A stretch of DNA of 27,164 bases from CBDDKS01 sp965230335 (GCA_965230335.1 CBDDKS010000004.1:1-27164), one strand, 5' to 3'. Positions 5,876 to 13,656 are shown, counted from the stretch's first letter. Numbers and translations: made by a program. Notes: generated by a model from the sequence alone, not told the origin.

Positions 5876-6369
5876 GCTGTACTGTAACATAACTGTACAG
5901 CTAGATCAATTACGCAATAAAGAAAGCTAAAAAACAAAGCAAAAACAAGGGTATATTTAGCATTCTATATAAACAACAGTAAGGTTGTACAGTAAAGACT
6001 TCTTATTTTATACAGCACGATACAGTAAAAAATTAGGTACAAAAAAGAGTACAGCGCTGTATGAAATACAGTAAAATAGACAGTATAAGTATGGTAAAAA
6101 TAGGCAAATCCATTGACAGAAAAGCATTAGAGCACAGTACAGCTTGGTATAAAAATGTTGAGCAGTACAGTAAATCAAGTGTATATCATCCACTATGCTT
6201 CTAAAATGGAATACAACAATCTTTTCAATACACCGAAACACTGTAAACAACTGTCAAATTAAACAGTATTATCGACACTAGATAATAATGAGAAAGTGAT
6301 AAAGGATTATATGAGTTAGTACATACGAGCATTGTAAGGAGAAATAAAATACTGTACAATTGTACAGTA
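5876..6369. promoter_or_regulatory. ACTGTA/TACAGT array and operator of the KfrA-like gene
   Basis: About 500 bases hold more than a dozen TACAGT/ACTGTA units, often as TACAGTAAA: 5881, 5892, 5988-5996, 6021-6029, 6067-6076, 6166-6175 and 6240. Palindromic forms include AGCTGTAC/GTACAGCT (5876-5883/5896-5903), TACAGCGCTGTA (6050-6061) and a perfect 20-base palindrome built on TACTGTACAA at 6350-6369, just 25 bases before the start codon at 6395. No convincing gene is present here; an 80-residue minus-strand frame at 6008-6250 is low-complexity. It is best read as an operator plus partition-like binding array. Confidence 0.7.
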
Positions 6370-6394
6370 AATAAACGTTCCGAAAGGTTTTACC

Positions 6395-7015
6395 ATGACA
6401 TCTGTTACTGTTAGACAAGCAGCGCTATTAACTGGAAAAAGTCGTGCTACTATTAACCAGGCTACAAAATCAGGAGATATCACCTATACTAAAAATAAAA
6501 AAGGTCATAAGGTTATCGATATTTCTGAGTTATCGAGGGTTTACGAAATAGTTGGGACTATCAAAGATATTGAATCACTAAAAGAAGCGAAAAATAAAGC
6601 AACGAAGACTTTACCCATTTCCTCGGAAATAGCAAAAGAAGTGTCCAATATCCGTGAAGAAATAATTGCTTCACAAAAAAGGGAACGGGAGTTAATGACC
6701 CAACAAATTGAGTTACTCCAAACAACGGTCGATGAAATTAGAAAAGATAAAGAAACATATATTCGTTTACTTGAAGATCATTCACAGAATAAAGAAGGAA
6801 ACAAAGAAGAAATAGAAACTTTGAAAAAAACTAATAAGGTGCTGTCTGACCGTGTAGATAAATTGCTAATGATTGAAGAAAAAAGAGCGCAAGATCGTAT
6901 GGAGGCACGAAGAAAACAACGAGAGAGATTAGAACGGGAAAAGGAAGAGCAATTACTTGCAGAGCAAAATAAAACTGTGTGGCAAAAATTCTTTGGAAAG
7001 GGTAGGGGAAAGTAA
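6395..7015 (+). CDS. KfrA-like HTH/coiled-coil DNA-binding protein
   Basis: Residues 1-50 (SVTVRQAALLTGKSRATINQ, then KGHKVIDISELSRVY) are a MerR/excisionase-type helix-turn-helix. Residues 75-195 are a long charged coiled coil (RERELMTQQIELLQTTVDEI, EEIETLKKTNKVL, RRKQRERLEREKEE). This domain order is that of KfrA-type plasmid proteins and of the DNA-binding proteins found beside rep genes on small plasmids; they autorepress and help stable inheritance. AAAGG lies eight bases before the ATG. A perfect 20-base palindrome lies 25 bases upstream and many half-sites extend further, strongly suggesting autoregulation and cooperative binding. The gene faces the origin and ends 14 bases before the first iteron. 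The exact function (copy control or partition) is inferred. Confidence 0.72.
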   Translation: MTSVTVRQAALLTGKSRATINQATKSGDITYTKNKKGHKVIDISELSRVYEIVGTIKDIESLKEAKNKATKTLPISSEIAKEVSNIREEIIASQKRERELMTQQIELLQTTVDEIRKDKETYIRLLEDHSQNKEGNKEEIETLKKTNKVLSDRVDKLLMIEEKRAQDRMEARRKQRERLEREKEEQLLAEQNKTVWQKFFGKGRGK

Positions 7016-7059
7016 TCAAATATAAACATGCGCCCCTAAATGGTCGCAAGCGAAGCCAA

Positions 7060-7082
7060 TTATCTGACTATTTGTCAGATAA
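7060..7082. repeat. Perfect 9-bp hairpin inside the origin
   Basis: TTATCTGAC (7060-7068), loop TATTT, GTCAGATAA (7074-7082). A second, weaker hairpin CCAAA/TTTGG at 7105-7119 is followed by T-rich DNA on the plus strand and might terminate the gene ending at 7015. Confidence 0.5.
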
Positions 7083-7301
7083 ACATTTGGGTTGTATTGT
7101 TCCGCCAAACAATATTTGGTTTTCCGTTTTCCTTTGGTAAGCGAAAATATTAACATGAAATGTTATAATAACTGTAAGAGATAAAGGTTTAATATAGGTT
7201 TGTGCCCCTAAATGGTCGCGTAAATTGCTTCATTTTGCCCGTAAAGGGTCGCAAAAGAAGCCCGTAAAGGGTCGTGGAAAACTTTGTTACCAACACATAA
7301 A

Positions 7302-7310
7302 TGTGGATAA
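7302..7310 (-). promoter_or_regulatory. DnaA box
   Basis: The minus strand reads TTATCCACA, the perfect consensus DnaA box, between iteron copies. Confidence 0.75.
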
Positions 7311-7346
7311 AGGCAACCTCAAGAGCGCCCCTAAATGGTCGCACTA

Positions 7347-8327
7347 TTATTTAAGTGCATCTTTAGCGTAGGAAAATGTCTTTTTAGCAATGGGAGTAGG
7401 GGAGTTGTATAATCGAAAACCTAAGTTGAGATCCTCGACAATATTTGCATCTCTATACTGCAATTTTACCGTTCTTAAAGTGGATCTAAAAGACTCTTTA
7501 AACTTCTTCATTGTTTTAAAGTTAGAGCCGAATTGATCTTTCATATTTTTCCAAGCGATAAAATCTCCACCAACCTTTTTCTTATCAACTTTATGAAGCC
7601 TTTGTGCAAGCCATGAATATACATCCAGTGCCATAGGGCTATTTTTTAAAGCGGAGAGAGCACGTATATCTAGTGGTACTGAATTATTGAGTAGGCTATT
7701 GAAGTACTTATCGGATAATTCAATGATTGATGGCCAAAGGTGCTTCTGGTCTTTATCTTTGGAAAACCATACATCATAGCTTTGTACAATACTAAAGTCG
7801 GTTTTGGCTATGTGTCCTGGACTCAACTCAAATGATAATTGAATTTTTGATGAAGCAAATCGCGCCAGCTGGTTTTTAACATCATTGATATCACGACCTT
7901 TTCGCTCAAGCCCGATAATTTGTGTAAATGCCGACACGGATTTTTCTACATCGATCACGGCACTTTGTGTCTTTATAGCTTGAGTCGTGAGATATGCCAT
8001 TATAAGCCTCGCTCTAGTGCCGTAAGGCATCCCTAGATACTCTGTTTTACCCGTAAGAGGATTTTTAACCTGCAGGGCTTGCATTTCGACAGATGCTTTG
8101 CCTTGGCGATGTTCCCAAAACGTAAGCTCTTCTTTTAAGCCTGTATGCTCATTTAAGACCGTAGGCTTACGATAGGGTAGGTATGCCTGACAAAGTACGG
8201 AGTGCTGAAACATGGCGTTCTTGATCTCCCCTCGATGCCCCATGATATCCAAAGCTGTCTCTATCCGCTTTTTTGCTATTGGTGTATTATAAGTTTGTAG
8301 TGCCTTATTATCGCCTATCTTCTTCAT
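7347..8327 (-). CDS. repA: RepA-type plasmid replication initiator
   Basis: This is the initiator that binds the iterons and opens the origin. Residues around 105-180 (MPYGTRARLIMAYLTTQAIK, then VEKSVSAFTQIIGLERKGRD, NQLARFASSKIQL) match the plasmid-encoded RepA family (PYGxxARLI...aIxT..i..G.S...F...lGl...G). The C-terminal half has a second winged-helix-like stretch (SALKNSPMALDVYSWLAQRL). I place the start at ATG 8327 (MKKIGDNKALQ); a TTG six bases upstream is in frame but less likely. The start codon lies seven bases from an iteron that overlaps the leader, and an exact TATATTTG -7 box is at 8387-8380, so RepA should repress its own gene. The stop at 7347 is next to another iteron. It is about 326 residues, normal for the family. 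Confidence 0.87.
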   Translation of the reverse strand: MKKIGDNKALQTYNTPIAKKRIETALDIMGHRGEIKNAMFQHSVLCQAYLPYRKPTVLNEHTGLKEELTFWEHRQGKASVEMQALQVKNPLTGKTEYLGMPYGTRARLIMAYLTTQAIKTQSAVIDVEKSVSAFTQIIGLERKGRDINDVKNQLARFASSKIQLSFELSPGHIAKTDFSIVQSYDVWFSKDKDQKHLWPSIIELSDKYFNSLLNNSVPLDIRALSALKNSPMALDVYSWLAQRLHKVDKKKVGGDFIAWKNMKDQFGSNFKTMKKFKESFRSTLRTVKLQYRDANIVEDLNLGFRLYNSPTPIAKKTFSYAKDALK

Positions 8328-8333
8328 ATGCAA

Positions 8334-8387
8334 GCGCCCCTAAATGGTCGCAGTTTATGTTCTGATTAATAATCAAGTACAAATATA
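8334..8387 (-). promoter_or_regulatory. rep promoter with iteron operator
   Basis: On the minus strand the -7 box TATATTTG is at 8387-8380, a TGATTA/TAATCA dyad spans the expected start (8363-8375), and a full iteron fills 8334-8352 between promoter and start codon. Autoregulation by RepA follows from this arrangement. Confidence 0.65.
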
Positions 8388-8430
8388 GAATTTTATTATA
8401 CAACCCTCTTTATCTTAATCTTAACGAAAC

Positions 8431-8450
8431 TTTCATCTAACAAGATGAAA
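8431..8450. repeat. Perfect 8-bp inverted repeat between rep and the next gene
   Basis: TTTCATCT (8431-8438), loop AACA, AGATGAAA (8443-8450). It lies between divergent genes and could be an operator for either one. Confidence 0.45.
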
Positions 8451-8512
8451 ATCAATAATAATATATTCAAACGGATAGGTAAATTTATACTCATCAAACA
8501 ATAAAATTACTT

Positions 8513-9058
8513 ATGCAAGAAAAAAAAATCCATACTATAGACTCTTATTTGAAAGATAAGGATAAGTTACTCACTGCTTTTGGCATCTTCATGGGAATGA
8601 CCATCTTCACGAAAGACGTAACTGGAAATATAATTGGGGGGTACTTATCATTCTTCTTCATTACTCTAACATTTTTAATATGGATTGAAATTTGGGGTAC
8701 ATTTCCTGATAAGGATAGAAGTTGGACTTTAATAATATTTGAAAACATCATAAACATGTCAACAATCCTACTATTCTGTTATTGGATAGTAGAGTATTAT
8801 CATAAGGGTAAACTTTTTATTTTTCTTTGGCTTGCAGGAGCAGTTGCTTCAATACTTACAAAATTAAACGATCACTATGGATATCTTGATTTTTTTAAAA
8901 ACTCAAAAATATGGAAGTATAGATTGTTCAGATATTTAATTGGCGCATTATTTATAGTCTTCTACTTAGGTGTCTCTTTTGCAATTTCAGGTTTAGTATT
9001 AGGTGGATTAGAACCAATAATTGAAGAAGTAAAATCAGACTTGAAAAACTATAAGTAA
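8513..9058 (+). CDS. Multi-pass membrane protein, function unknown
   Basis: This 181-residue protein has four or five hydrophobic segments: about residues 20-35 (weak), 41-62 (IIGGYLSFFFITLTFLIWIE), 72-94 (IIFENIINMSTILLFCYWIV), 100-115 (LFIFLWLAGAVASIL) and 138-160 (YLIGALFIVFYLGVSFAISG). The N-terminal tail is lysine-rich and probably cytoplasmic. I see no conserved catalytic motif and do not recognise the family. Transcription is divergent from rep. It is followed by a 130-base gap with a large imperfect palindrome and then the Cas2-like gene on the same strand. No good ribosome site is visible. It could be an exclusion or stress protein, but nothing in the sequence decides this. Confidence 0.65.
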   Translation: MQEKKIHTIDSYLKDKDKLLTAFGIFMGMTIFTKDVTGNIIGGYLSFFFITLTFLIWIEIWGTFPDKDRSWTLIIFENIINMSTILLFCYWIVEYYHKGKLFIFLWLAGAVASILTKLNDHYGYLDFFKNSKIWKYRLFRYLIGALFIVFYLGVSFAISGLVLGGLEPIIEEVKSDLKNYK

Positions 9059-9144
9059 ATTCAATTGTGTATTGAATGCTAATTAGTGCAACCAGAAAGA
9101 ATTCTAAATTTCCTGGGTGATTATGAGTAATAATCGCTCAAAAC

Positions 9145-9183
9145 TTGCGTAGATCTACTTAAAAGTTACGTAGAACTACGCAA
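9145..9183. repeat. 14-bp inverted repeat (13/14) with 11-base spacer
   Basis: TTGCGTAGATCTAC (9145-9158) and GTAGAACTACGCAA (9170-9183). GTAG/CTAC units occur four times, so nested dyads form as well. There is no T-run. It lies upstream of the Cas2-like gene and 330 bases from the resolvase stop. It is an operator or recombination-site candidate. Confidence 0.55.
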
Positions 9184-9254
9184 CTTTAGCAATGCTGGTA
9201 AACTTTATCATTGATTCTCTATACTTTGCATGGTTTAGCATAAATGCAAATCAA

Positions 9255-9506
9255 ATGGCACTCTATTTTATAACTTACGATTTAAGAAATAGTCGAAACT
9301 ATCAAAAGCTCTATGATGAGTTAGAATCTTTTAATGCTGTCAGAGTCTTGGAATCAACATGGGCTTTTAAAAGAATAGATACAAACGCTTCTGGCTTGAG
9401 GAATTACTTTAAAGGTTTTATTGATGCAGACGATGGACTTCTTATAGTGGAATCTAAGAATTGGTCTACATGGAATGCCAACGACACACCCAATAGTTTA
9501 AAATAA
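9255..9506 (+). CDS. Orphan Cas2-like small protein (Cas2/VapD-type fold)
   Basis: From the ATG at 9255 the protein is 83 residues: MALYFITYDLRNSRNYQKLY, then a central VRVLESTWAFKRI and a C-terminal GLLIVESKNWSTW. The opening (M.yFitYDLr....Y..ly..l), the internal StW strand and the late D-D-G-L-L-I-V strand follow the ferredoxin-like pattern of Cas2 and SinR/VapD-type proteins. Asp at position 9 corresponds to the Cas2 metal-binding residue. I prefer this start over an upstream in-frame ATG at 9192, because the extra 21 residues overlap promoter-like DNA and are not part of the fold. No CRISPR repeats or other cas genes are in the window. Stand-alone relatives may be nucleases or toxin-type proteins; activity is unknown. 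Confidence 0.6.
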   Translation: MALYFITYDLRNSRNYQKLYDELESFNAVRVLESTWAFKRIDTNASGLRNYFKGFIDADDGLLIVESKNWSTWNANDTPNSLK

Positions 9507-9528
9507 GCAACGTTTTAAATATGCTTAT
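9503..9528. terminator. Possible bidirectional terminator
   Basis: ATAAGCA (9503-9509), 12-base loop, TGCTTAT (9522-9528), between the convergent ends of the Cas2-like and resolvase genes. The U-tract is weak on both strands. Confidence 0.3.
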
Positions 9529-10057
9529 AAAGAGTTCCTTTAGAAATTCCCATCAACTGGCATATTTCTTTGACGGTCATTTCTTTTTTCTTGTACAGTT
9601 CTTTCATACGTTTGATCTCTTTATCATTAAGCTTTTGAGGTCTACCGCCTGTTCTTCCTCTGGCACGAGCTGAGGCAAGTCCTGCGTGTGTACGTTCAGA
9701 GATCAAATCAGCTTCAAACTCGGCCAATGCGCCGAATACATGAAATACAAGCTTGCCTGTTGCGCTCGATGTATCTATAGACTCTTTCAAACTCATGAAT
9801 CCGATGCCTAGATCCTTAAGATGGTTTACTTCTTCAATAAGGTTTTTAAGAGATCTTCCCAATCTGGCCAGACGATCAACAACCAGGATATCGCCTTTTC
9901 GTAAATGTTCTTTTGCTTTGGCCAGCTCTGCGGGATTTTTTACGCGCCCACTAATTTTATCAATAAAGATTTTTTCGCACCCTGCATCATGAAGCGCATC
10001 GATCTGGCGATCCAAATTTTGATCTAAAGTTGAAACACGGGCATATCCAATAAGCAT
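9515..10057 (-). CDS. Serine recombinase (resolvase/invertase family)
   Basis: This complete 180-residue serine recombinase starts MLIGYARVSTLDQNLDRQID with Ser9 as the nucleophile and Arg7 beside it. It has DRLARLGRSLKNL (the conserved active-site arginines), the helix E region ATGKLVFHVFGALAEFEADL, and a C-terminal helix-turn-helix (residues 150-180: MTVKEICQLMGISKGTLYKHI without its last residue in the hinge). The length is that of small resolvases such as those of Tn3-like elements. On a plasmid without a transposase nearby, the likely role is resolving multimers to monomers. An exact TATATTTG -7 box lies at 10102-10095. The upstream 140 bases hold short dyads that may be the res site. 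The gene runs convergent to the Cas2-like gene. Confidence 0.92.
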   Translation of the reverse strand: MLIGYARVSTLDQNLDRQIDALHDAGCEKIFIDKISGRVKNPAELAKAKEHLRKGDILVVDRLARLGRSLKNLIEEVNHLKDLGIGFMSLKESIDTSSATGKLVFHVFGALAEFEADLISERTHAGLASARARGRTGGRPQKLNDKEIKRMKELYKKKEMTVKEICQLMGISKGTLYKHI

Positions 10058-10199
10058 AAATATAATTTCTGTCTAAAAACTCATCTAATCGTGACAAATA
10101 TAGACTTAGATTTCTATACCGAGTTATTATACTAGATTTAGTGGAAAAACAAAGAGAATTTTGATTTGTCTGCAGGAGTCTAAAAAACGACCGTTTTTT
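10058..10199 (-). promoter_or_regulatory. Resolvase promoter and possible res site
   Basis: TATATTTG on the minus strand (10102-10095) is an exact -7 box. Around it are TATAGA/TCTATA arms, a direct repeat GTCTAAAAA (10071-10079 and 10178-10186) and a perfect dyad AAAAAACG-AC-CGTTTTTT (10182-10199). Resolvases commonly bind three such subsites next to their own gene. The subsite boundaries cannot be fixed by eye. Confidence 0.4.
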
Positions 10200-10210
10200 G
10201 AACGGCAATG

Positions 10211-10241
10211 AGAAAAAAATAAGCTACTAAGAAATAGTAGC
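10211..10241 (-). terminator. Intrinsic terminator of the outer-membrane operon
   Basis: On the minus strand GCTACTA (10241-10235), TTTCT loop, TAGTAGC (10229-10223), then TTATTTTTTT. It lies nine bases after the stop codon of the barrel gene. Confidence 0.75.
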
Positions 10242-10249
10242 AAAATCTA

Positions 10250-12892
10250 TCAAATTCTATACTTACATTTAATTAAGAATACCCGTGGGAATATCGTAAA
10301 CGTCCTTCTATCGATAAATACTGGATTGAAAGAAAGTAGCGATTGAATTTGATTACCACTATTTAAAATATTATTACCTACAAGAGAAACACTGTATGGC
10401 TTTTCCTTCGGAGAATATGAAATAGCAATGTCCCAGTTTACAATGTTATTCAATTGGATATTTTTTCCATTTTGGTAACCAAAGTCCAAGTCATTGACCA
10501 CTTTCCAGTTGTGTTTATAAAGAGTTATACCACCTTTCAATCTAATAGAGTGAACATTATTATTAATATTTTTATTCTCTTGATAAAATTGATTTTGGAC
10601 ACTTGCTTCAAGTCCCAATTTGTAGGTGACAAAATGAGAAGAAATAGAATTTAATGATAGAGAACTACTAAACTGTTGATATGTAAATAAGTCAGAATCA
10701 CCGCTTTGAGTTATTGTACTTTCTGATCGACGGTAGAAGTTTTTTTGACGAAATTTCCATTTACCATTAAGTATTCGTTTACTGAATAGTGTTTGCCCGT
10801 TAAGATTTGTTTGAGTTGGTTGCACAAATGACTTGATAATTGCGAAACGGTCTTGATTTACAATGTCAGAAGAAAATACATTTGATGCTCTTGATGCAGA
10901 TAAAGATACATTGAAGACTGTTTGGCTCGAAGTGTTGAAATTAAAATAGCCTAAGGTAAATGTCCGATAATTAGGTATTGATTTTATTTCCCCTTCCCCT
11001 GTTATAATTGTTTGGCCATCTTCTATTTTATTCAATTCAGAAATATTGGTTATTCCAATATCTGAATTTCGATACGCCATTGAAAGGACTAAAAAATGAA
11101 ATTTCTCAAAGTTATGCCTTATAGATACTTCTGGATTGAATAAAACCTCATTTGATGAGCCATTATTAAACCCAAAGTCATACATATTCAATTTTGCAGT
11201 AGCGTTAAAAAGCCATTTATCAGTTTTATAACGCCAAAATGGAGCAATAGAATTCAGATTAGTTTTAAGTTCATCATCACCTTGAAAACCATCAATAACA
11301 TTCGGCACGGTAGAAACACCATATTTCTGTATTTGCTGTGAATAAAGAAGGTCAACACCTATTCTGGAAGTATTATTATCTCTAAAAATAGAGATATCAT
11401 GATTAACGAAGTTTTTTGTAACCCCTACGCTCTGATTCAGAATATTAAAATCCGTATTAAACAGGTTATCAATATCCCTTATTTCACTACCTGCACTTAT
11501 CTCATCATGGCTAAATGAAAATACATATTTAAGATGGACTTTAGGGTTTATTTTAAAGTCAAAGTATACATTAGGAAATAGATTGAATCTAGATTCAATC
11601 TTGTTTCGATTTACATCCGACTGCTCAATATTAATTGTACCATTCCACTTTTGTTCGTTTTTGTTCAATAACAAAGAAAGGGGGAGATCAAATTCAAAAA
11701 ACAATAAATCTTTCCATTGATATTGAAGATTGGACTGAAAGTTAATCATATATGGAATCCTATCCAGATTATCATATTCCCCGAAAAAAGATAGCTCTTC
11801 ACCTGTATAAGTTCTTACAAAGTCACTTCCACTTGACCTAGACAATTGTCCACCAGTAAGAGAAGAATTAAATTGGGTTTGATCTGAAGAGTATTCAAAA
11901 TTAGTGGTAAATATTCGATCATTATTACTAATCAGGTCTTTTGGAATTAACAAAGAGTTGGGTACAAGATTTTCAATATTTCCATCCTGATTCAGTTTAT
12001 TTAATAGTCTTTTTGAACTGAGCAAACTCATATAGTCTGCGGAAGTTATAACAGCCTCCCCAATATTATTGCCTTTTCCTGTGAAAGTAATTCCGTAATT
12101 ATCACCTATACCAAAAATATTATACGCAGCTTGGTATTTCTTTTTATGTCCTGCTCCTCCTTCTAAATTTCCCGACCATATGGATTTCCCTTCATTATCT
12201 AAATCAATGTTCAGTGCAATTTTATCGGAATATTTACCACCAAACATTGCTTTTCTATCTTTATAATGAGAAATTATATCTACGGCCAAAAGATCTTCTG
12301 AATTAATGCCCTCATTAGCCATTTGGTGTTGGTCTTTCAAAATATCTTTTCCTTCTATAAGAAGTTTATCTATTTTTTTACCGTTGTAACTTATTTGGTG
12401 ATTCTCATCTATTTCGAATCCTGGCAATCTCTCCAAAACATCGCCAAGAGTCTCATTGCCTCCTAATATTCTATTTTTAAGTTGGTATCTAAGTGTATCT
12501 CCTCTTTGACTAAAATCCATTGTCTTGGCTACTATTTCTATCTCATTTATTAAAACAGGATTAACATTCAAGTAAATTTCAGAATGAATACTGTCTCTTC
12601 CGTTAATTGAAATTTTAGAAAAATAGTTTTGATAACCCAAATAGGAGGCTTTTAATAAGACTACTTGACCATCATTATTCTCTAGTTGCCAATTACCATC
12701 GTTGTCCGTAACCGTAAAGTCTAGAGTAGTTGTGGAGTCTTTCAGCGAAACTAAAGAAACCAGTGCTCCCACAGCACTTTCCCCTTCCTTTATTAATACT
12801 TTACCTTTTATTATCGCCTGAGAAAAGGAAGATGTTGCCGTGAGACAAATGAAAAATATCAGTATTACACTTTTCCATGTTTTTAAATACAA
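10250..12892 (-). CDS. Outer-membrane beta-barrel protein with carboxypeptidase-regulatory-like domain
   Basis: This 880-residue protein has a signal peptide (residues 1-24, hydrophobic LIFFICLTATSSF then SQA). A carboxypeptidase-regulatory-like beta domain follows (about 27-115: IIKGKVLIKEGESAVGALVS, VTDNDGNWQLENNDG). Next is a plug-like region (about 140-215: GNETLGDVLERLPGFEI, YNGKKIDKLLIEGKDIL), and a long barrel of aromatic-alternating strands to the end. The plan is that of Bacteroidota OMP_b-brl_3/TonB-dependent-receptor-like proteins; no clear TonB box is visible. The start is TTG at 12892, two bases after the stop of the GLPGLI gene, so translation is probably coupled. The gene is last in the operon, before a terminator. 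It may export, import or anchor the small VGDC proteins encoded upstream. Confidence 0.85.
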   Translation of the reverse strand: MYLKTWKSVILIFFICLTATSSFSQAIIKGKVLIKEGESAVGALVSLVSLKDSTTTLDFTVTDNDGNWQLENNDGQVVLLKASYLGYQNYFSKISINGRDSIHSEIYLNVNPVLINEIEIVAKTMDFSQRGDTLRYQLKNRILGGNETLGDVLERLPGFEIDENHQISYNGKKIDKLLIEGKDILKDQHQMANEGINSEDLLAVDIISHYKDRKAMFGGKYSDKIALNIDLDNEGKSIWSGNLEGGAGHKKKYQAAYNIFGIGDNYGITFTGKGNNIGEAVITSADYMSLLSSKRLLNKLNQDGNIENLVPNSLLIPKDLISNNDRIFTTNFEYSSDQTQFNSSLTGGQLSRSSGSDFVRTYTGEELSFFGEYDNLDRIPYMINFQSNLQYQWKDLLFFEFDLPLSLLLNKNEQKWNGTINIEQSDVNRNKIESRFNLFPNVYFDFKINPKVHLKYVFSFSHDEISAGSEIRDIDNLFNTDFNILNQSVGVTKNFVNHDISIFRDNNTSRIGVDLLYSQQIQKYGVSTVPNVIDGFQGDDELKTNLNSIAPFWRYKTDKWLFNATAKLNMYDFGFNNGSSNEVLFNPEVSIRHNFEKFHFLVLSMAYRNSDIGITNISELNKIEDGQTIITGEGEIKSIPNYRTFTLGYFNFNTSSQTVFNVSLSASRASNVFSSDIVNQDRFAIIKSFVQPTQTNLNGQTLFSKRILNGKWKFRQKNFYRRSESTITQSGDSDLFTYQQFSSSLSLNSISSHFVTYKLGLEASVQNQFYQENKNINNNVHSIRLKGGITLYKHNWKVVNDLDFGYQNGKNIQLNNIVNWDIAISYSPKEKPYSVSLVGNNILNSGNQIQSLLSFNPVFIDRRTFTIFPRVFLIKCKYRI

Positions 12893-12894
12893 TA

Positions 12895-13566
12895 CTATTT
12901 ATTTTGTTGTTTACCTAGCACCGATTTTCTGTAGGTTTCAAAATCAGTAAATTCTTTAAATTCAGGAATTTCAACTGTCGTATCAGCATATTCCACACTA
13001 ACTACAGTAGTTGTAGAGCTATTAGTTTCTAACTGAATAATTAAACCAGGTAGACCAGCATAAATGCTAGGTCCATCCGCTATTGGAATTTCTGTTGTGT
13101 ACCAAGCAATTATATTTTTGCCATTATTTTTTCTGATTATTGCTTTAGAACACTGAAAACCAGATATTTCTTTTTTTTCATTGAGCGTCTCCCATTGGAA
13201 ATCATTTTTCATGTTTCGTCTAATGGCCTCAGTAGGTTTTAATGCCACTCCAGAAGAATAAATTAGACCTTTTGATATATCCTTATAGGTGGTCATATTG
13301 TTCATAGACATTTTTGGTCTAGGGTTTTCTATCTTCAAAAAAGAATACTCAGACTTGCCATTATTATATTTAAGTAAATAGAATTTTTTCGTTTTACTCT
13401 TTGCTATTTGATGCTCTTTATACTTCTCCAGAAGTACGGCTGACATTTCCGTACCTTCTATATTAGTCATATCAACTTTTGCTTGTTTCATATAAGTTAT
13501 TTCTAAGGATTGTCCTCTTAATGCAAAAGCTGAAAGAAATAGGACAAGGATAAATGTATATTTCAT
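12895..13566 (-). CDS. GLPGLI family exported protein
   Basis: This 223-residue protein has a signal peptide (MKYTFILVLFLSAFALRGQS, cleavage about residue 18) and the diagnostic block GPSIYAGLPGLIIQLE at residues 165-180, preceded by IIAWYTTEIP. GLPGLI proteins occur almost only in Bacteroidota and are predicted periplasmic or outer-membrane-associated; their function is unknown. They are often next to barrel proteins of the type encoded directly downstream, as here with a two-base gap. A hairpin at 13597-13631 in the 90-base gap upstream should lower expression of this gene relative to the small exported proteins. The start ATG at 13566 is the only one that keeps the signal peptide intact. 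Confidence 0.9.
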   Translation of the reverse strand: MKYTFILVLFLSAFALRGQSLEITYMKQAKVDMTNIEGTEMSAVLLEKYKEHQIAKSKTKKFYLLKYNNGKSEYSFLKIENPRPKMSMNNMTTYKDISKGLIYSSGVALKPTEAIRRNMKNDFQWETLNEKKEISGFQCSKAIIRKNNGKNIIAWYTTEIPIADGPSIYAGLPGLIIQLETNSSTTTVVSVEYADTTVEIPEFKEFTDFETYRKSVLGKQQNK

Positions 13567-13596
13567 ATTTTTAATTTATGGAAAAATATAACGTAA

Positions 13597-13631
13597 AAGT
13601 TACCTGATGAAGTGAGAACACCAGGTAACTT
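13597..13631 (-). terminator. Attenuator hairpin between the 73-aa gene and the GLPGLI gene
   Basis: AAGTTACCTG (minus 13631-13622) pairs perfectly with CAGGTAACTT (13606-13597) across a 15-base loop, then TTTA. It probably gives partial termination, so the small protein is made in excess over the membrane partners. Confidence 0.6.
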
Positions 13632-13656
13632 ATTTCTTTAAATATAATGAAGTGGC

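Larger units (their letters stand above)
7030..7343. other. Replication origin with iterons (oriV)
   Basis: Iterons with the core GCCCCTAAATGGTCGC lie at 7032-7047, 7204-7219 and 7327-7342. Variants GCCCGTAAAGGGTCGC and GCCCGTAAAGGGTCGT lie at 7237-7252 and 7260-7275. A further full copy is at 8336-8351 before rep. A perfect DnaA box sits at 7302-7310 and an AT-rich stretch at 7140-7200. The region lies directly downstream of rep. This is the classic layout of an iteron-controlled theta plasmid origin. Confidence 0.88.

Noticed and set aside
6008..6250. 80-codon minus-strand frame rich in Phe, Tyr and Cys
   Set aside because: It is produced by the repeated TACAGT units, has no plausible start context and overlaps the operator array.
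9145..9183. Palindrome considered as a CRISPR repeat because of the adjacent Cas2-like gene
   Set aside because: There is a single copy only, with no spacer-repeat array anywhere in the window.
9192..9254. Upstream in-frame start of the Cas2-like gene
   Set aside because: The added residues do not belong to the fold and the DNA looks like promoter sequence.
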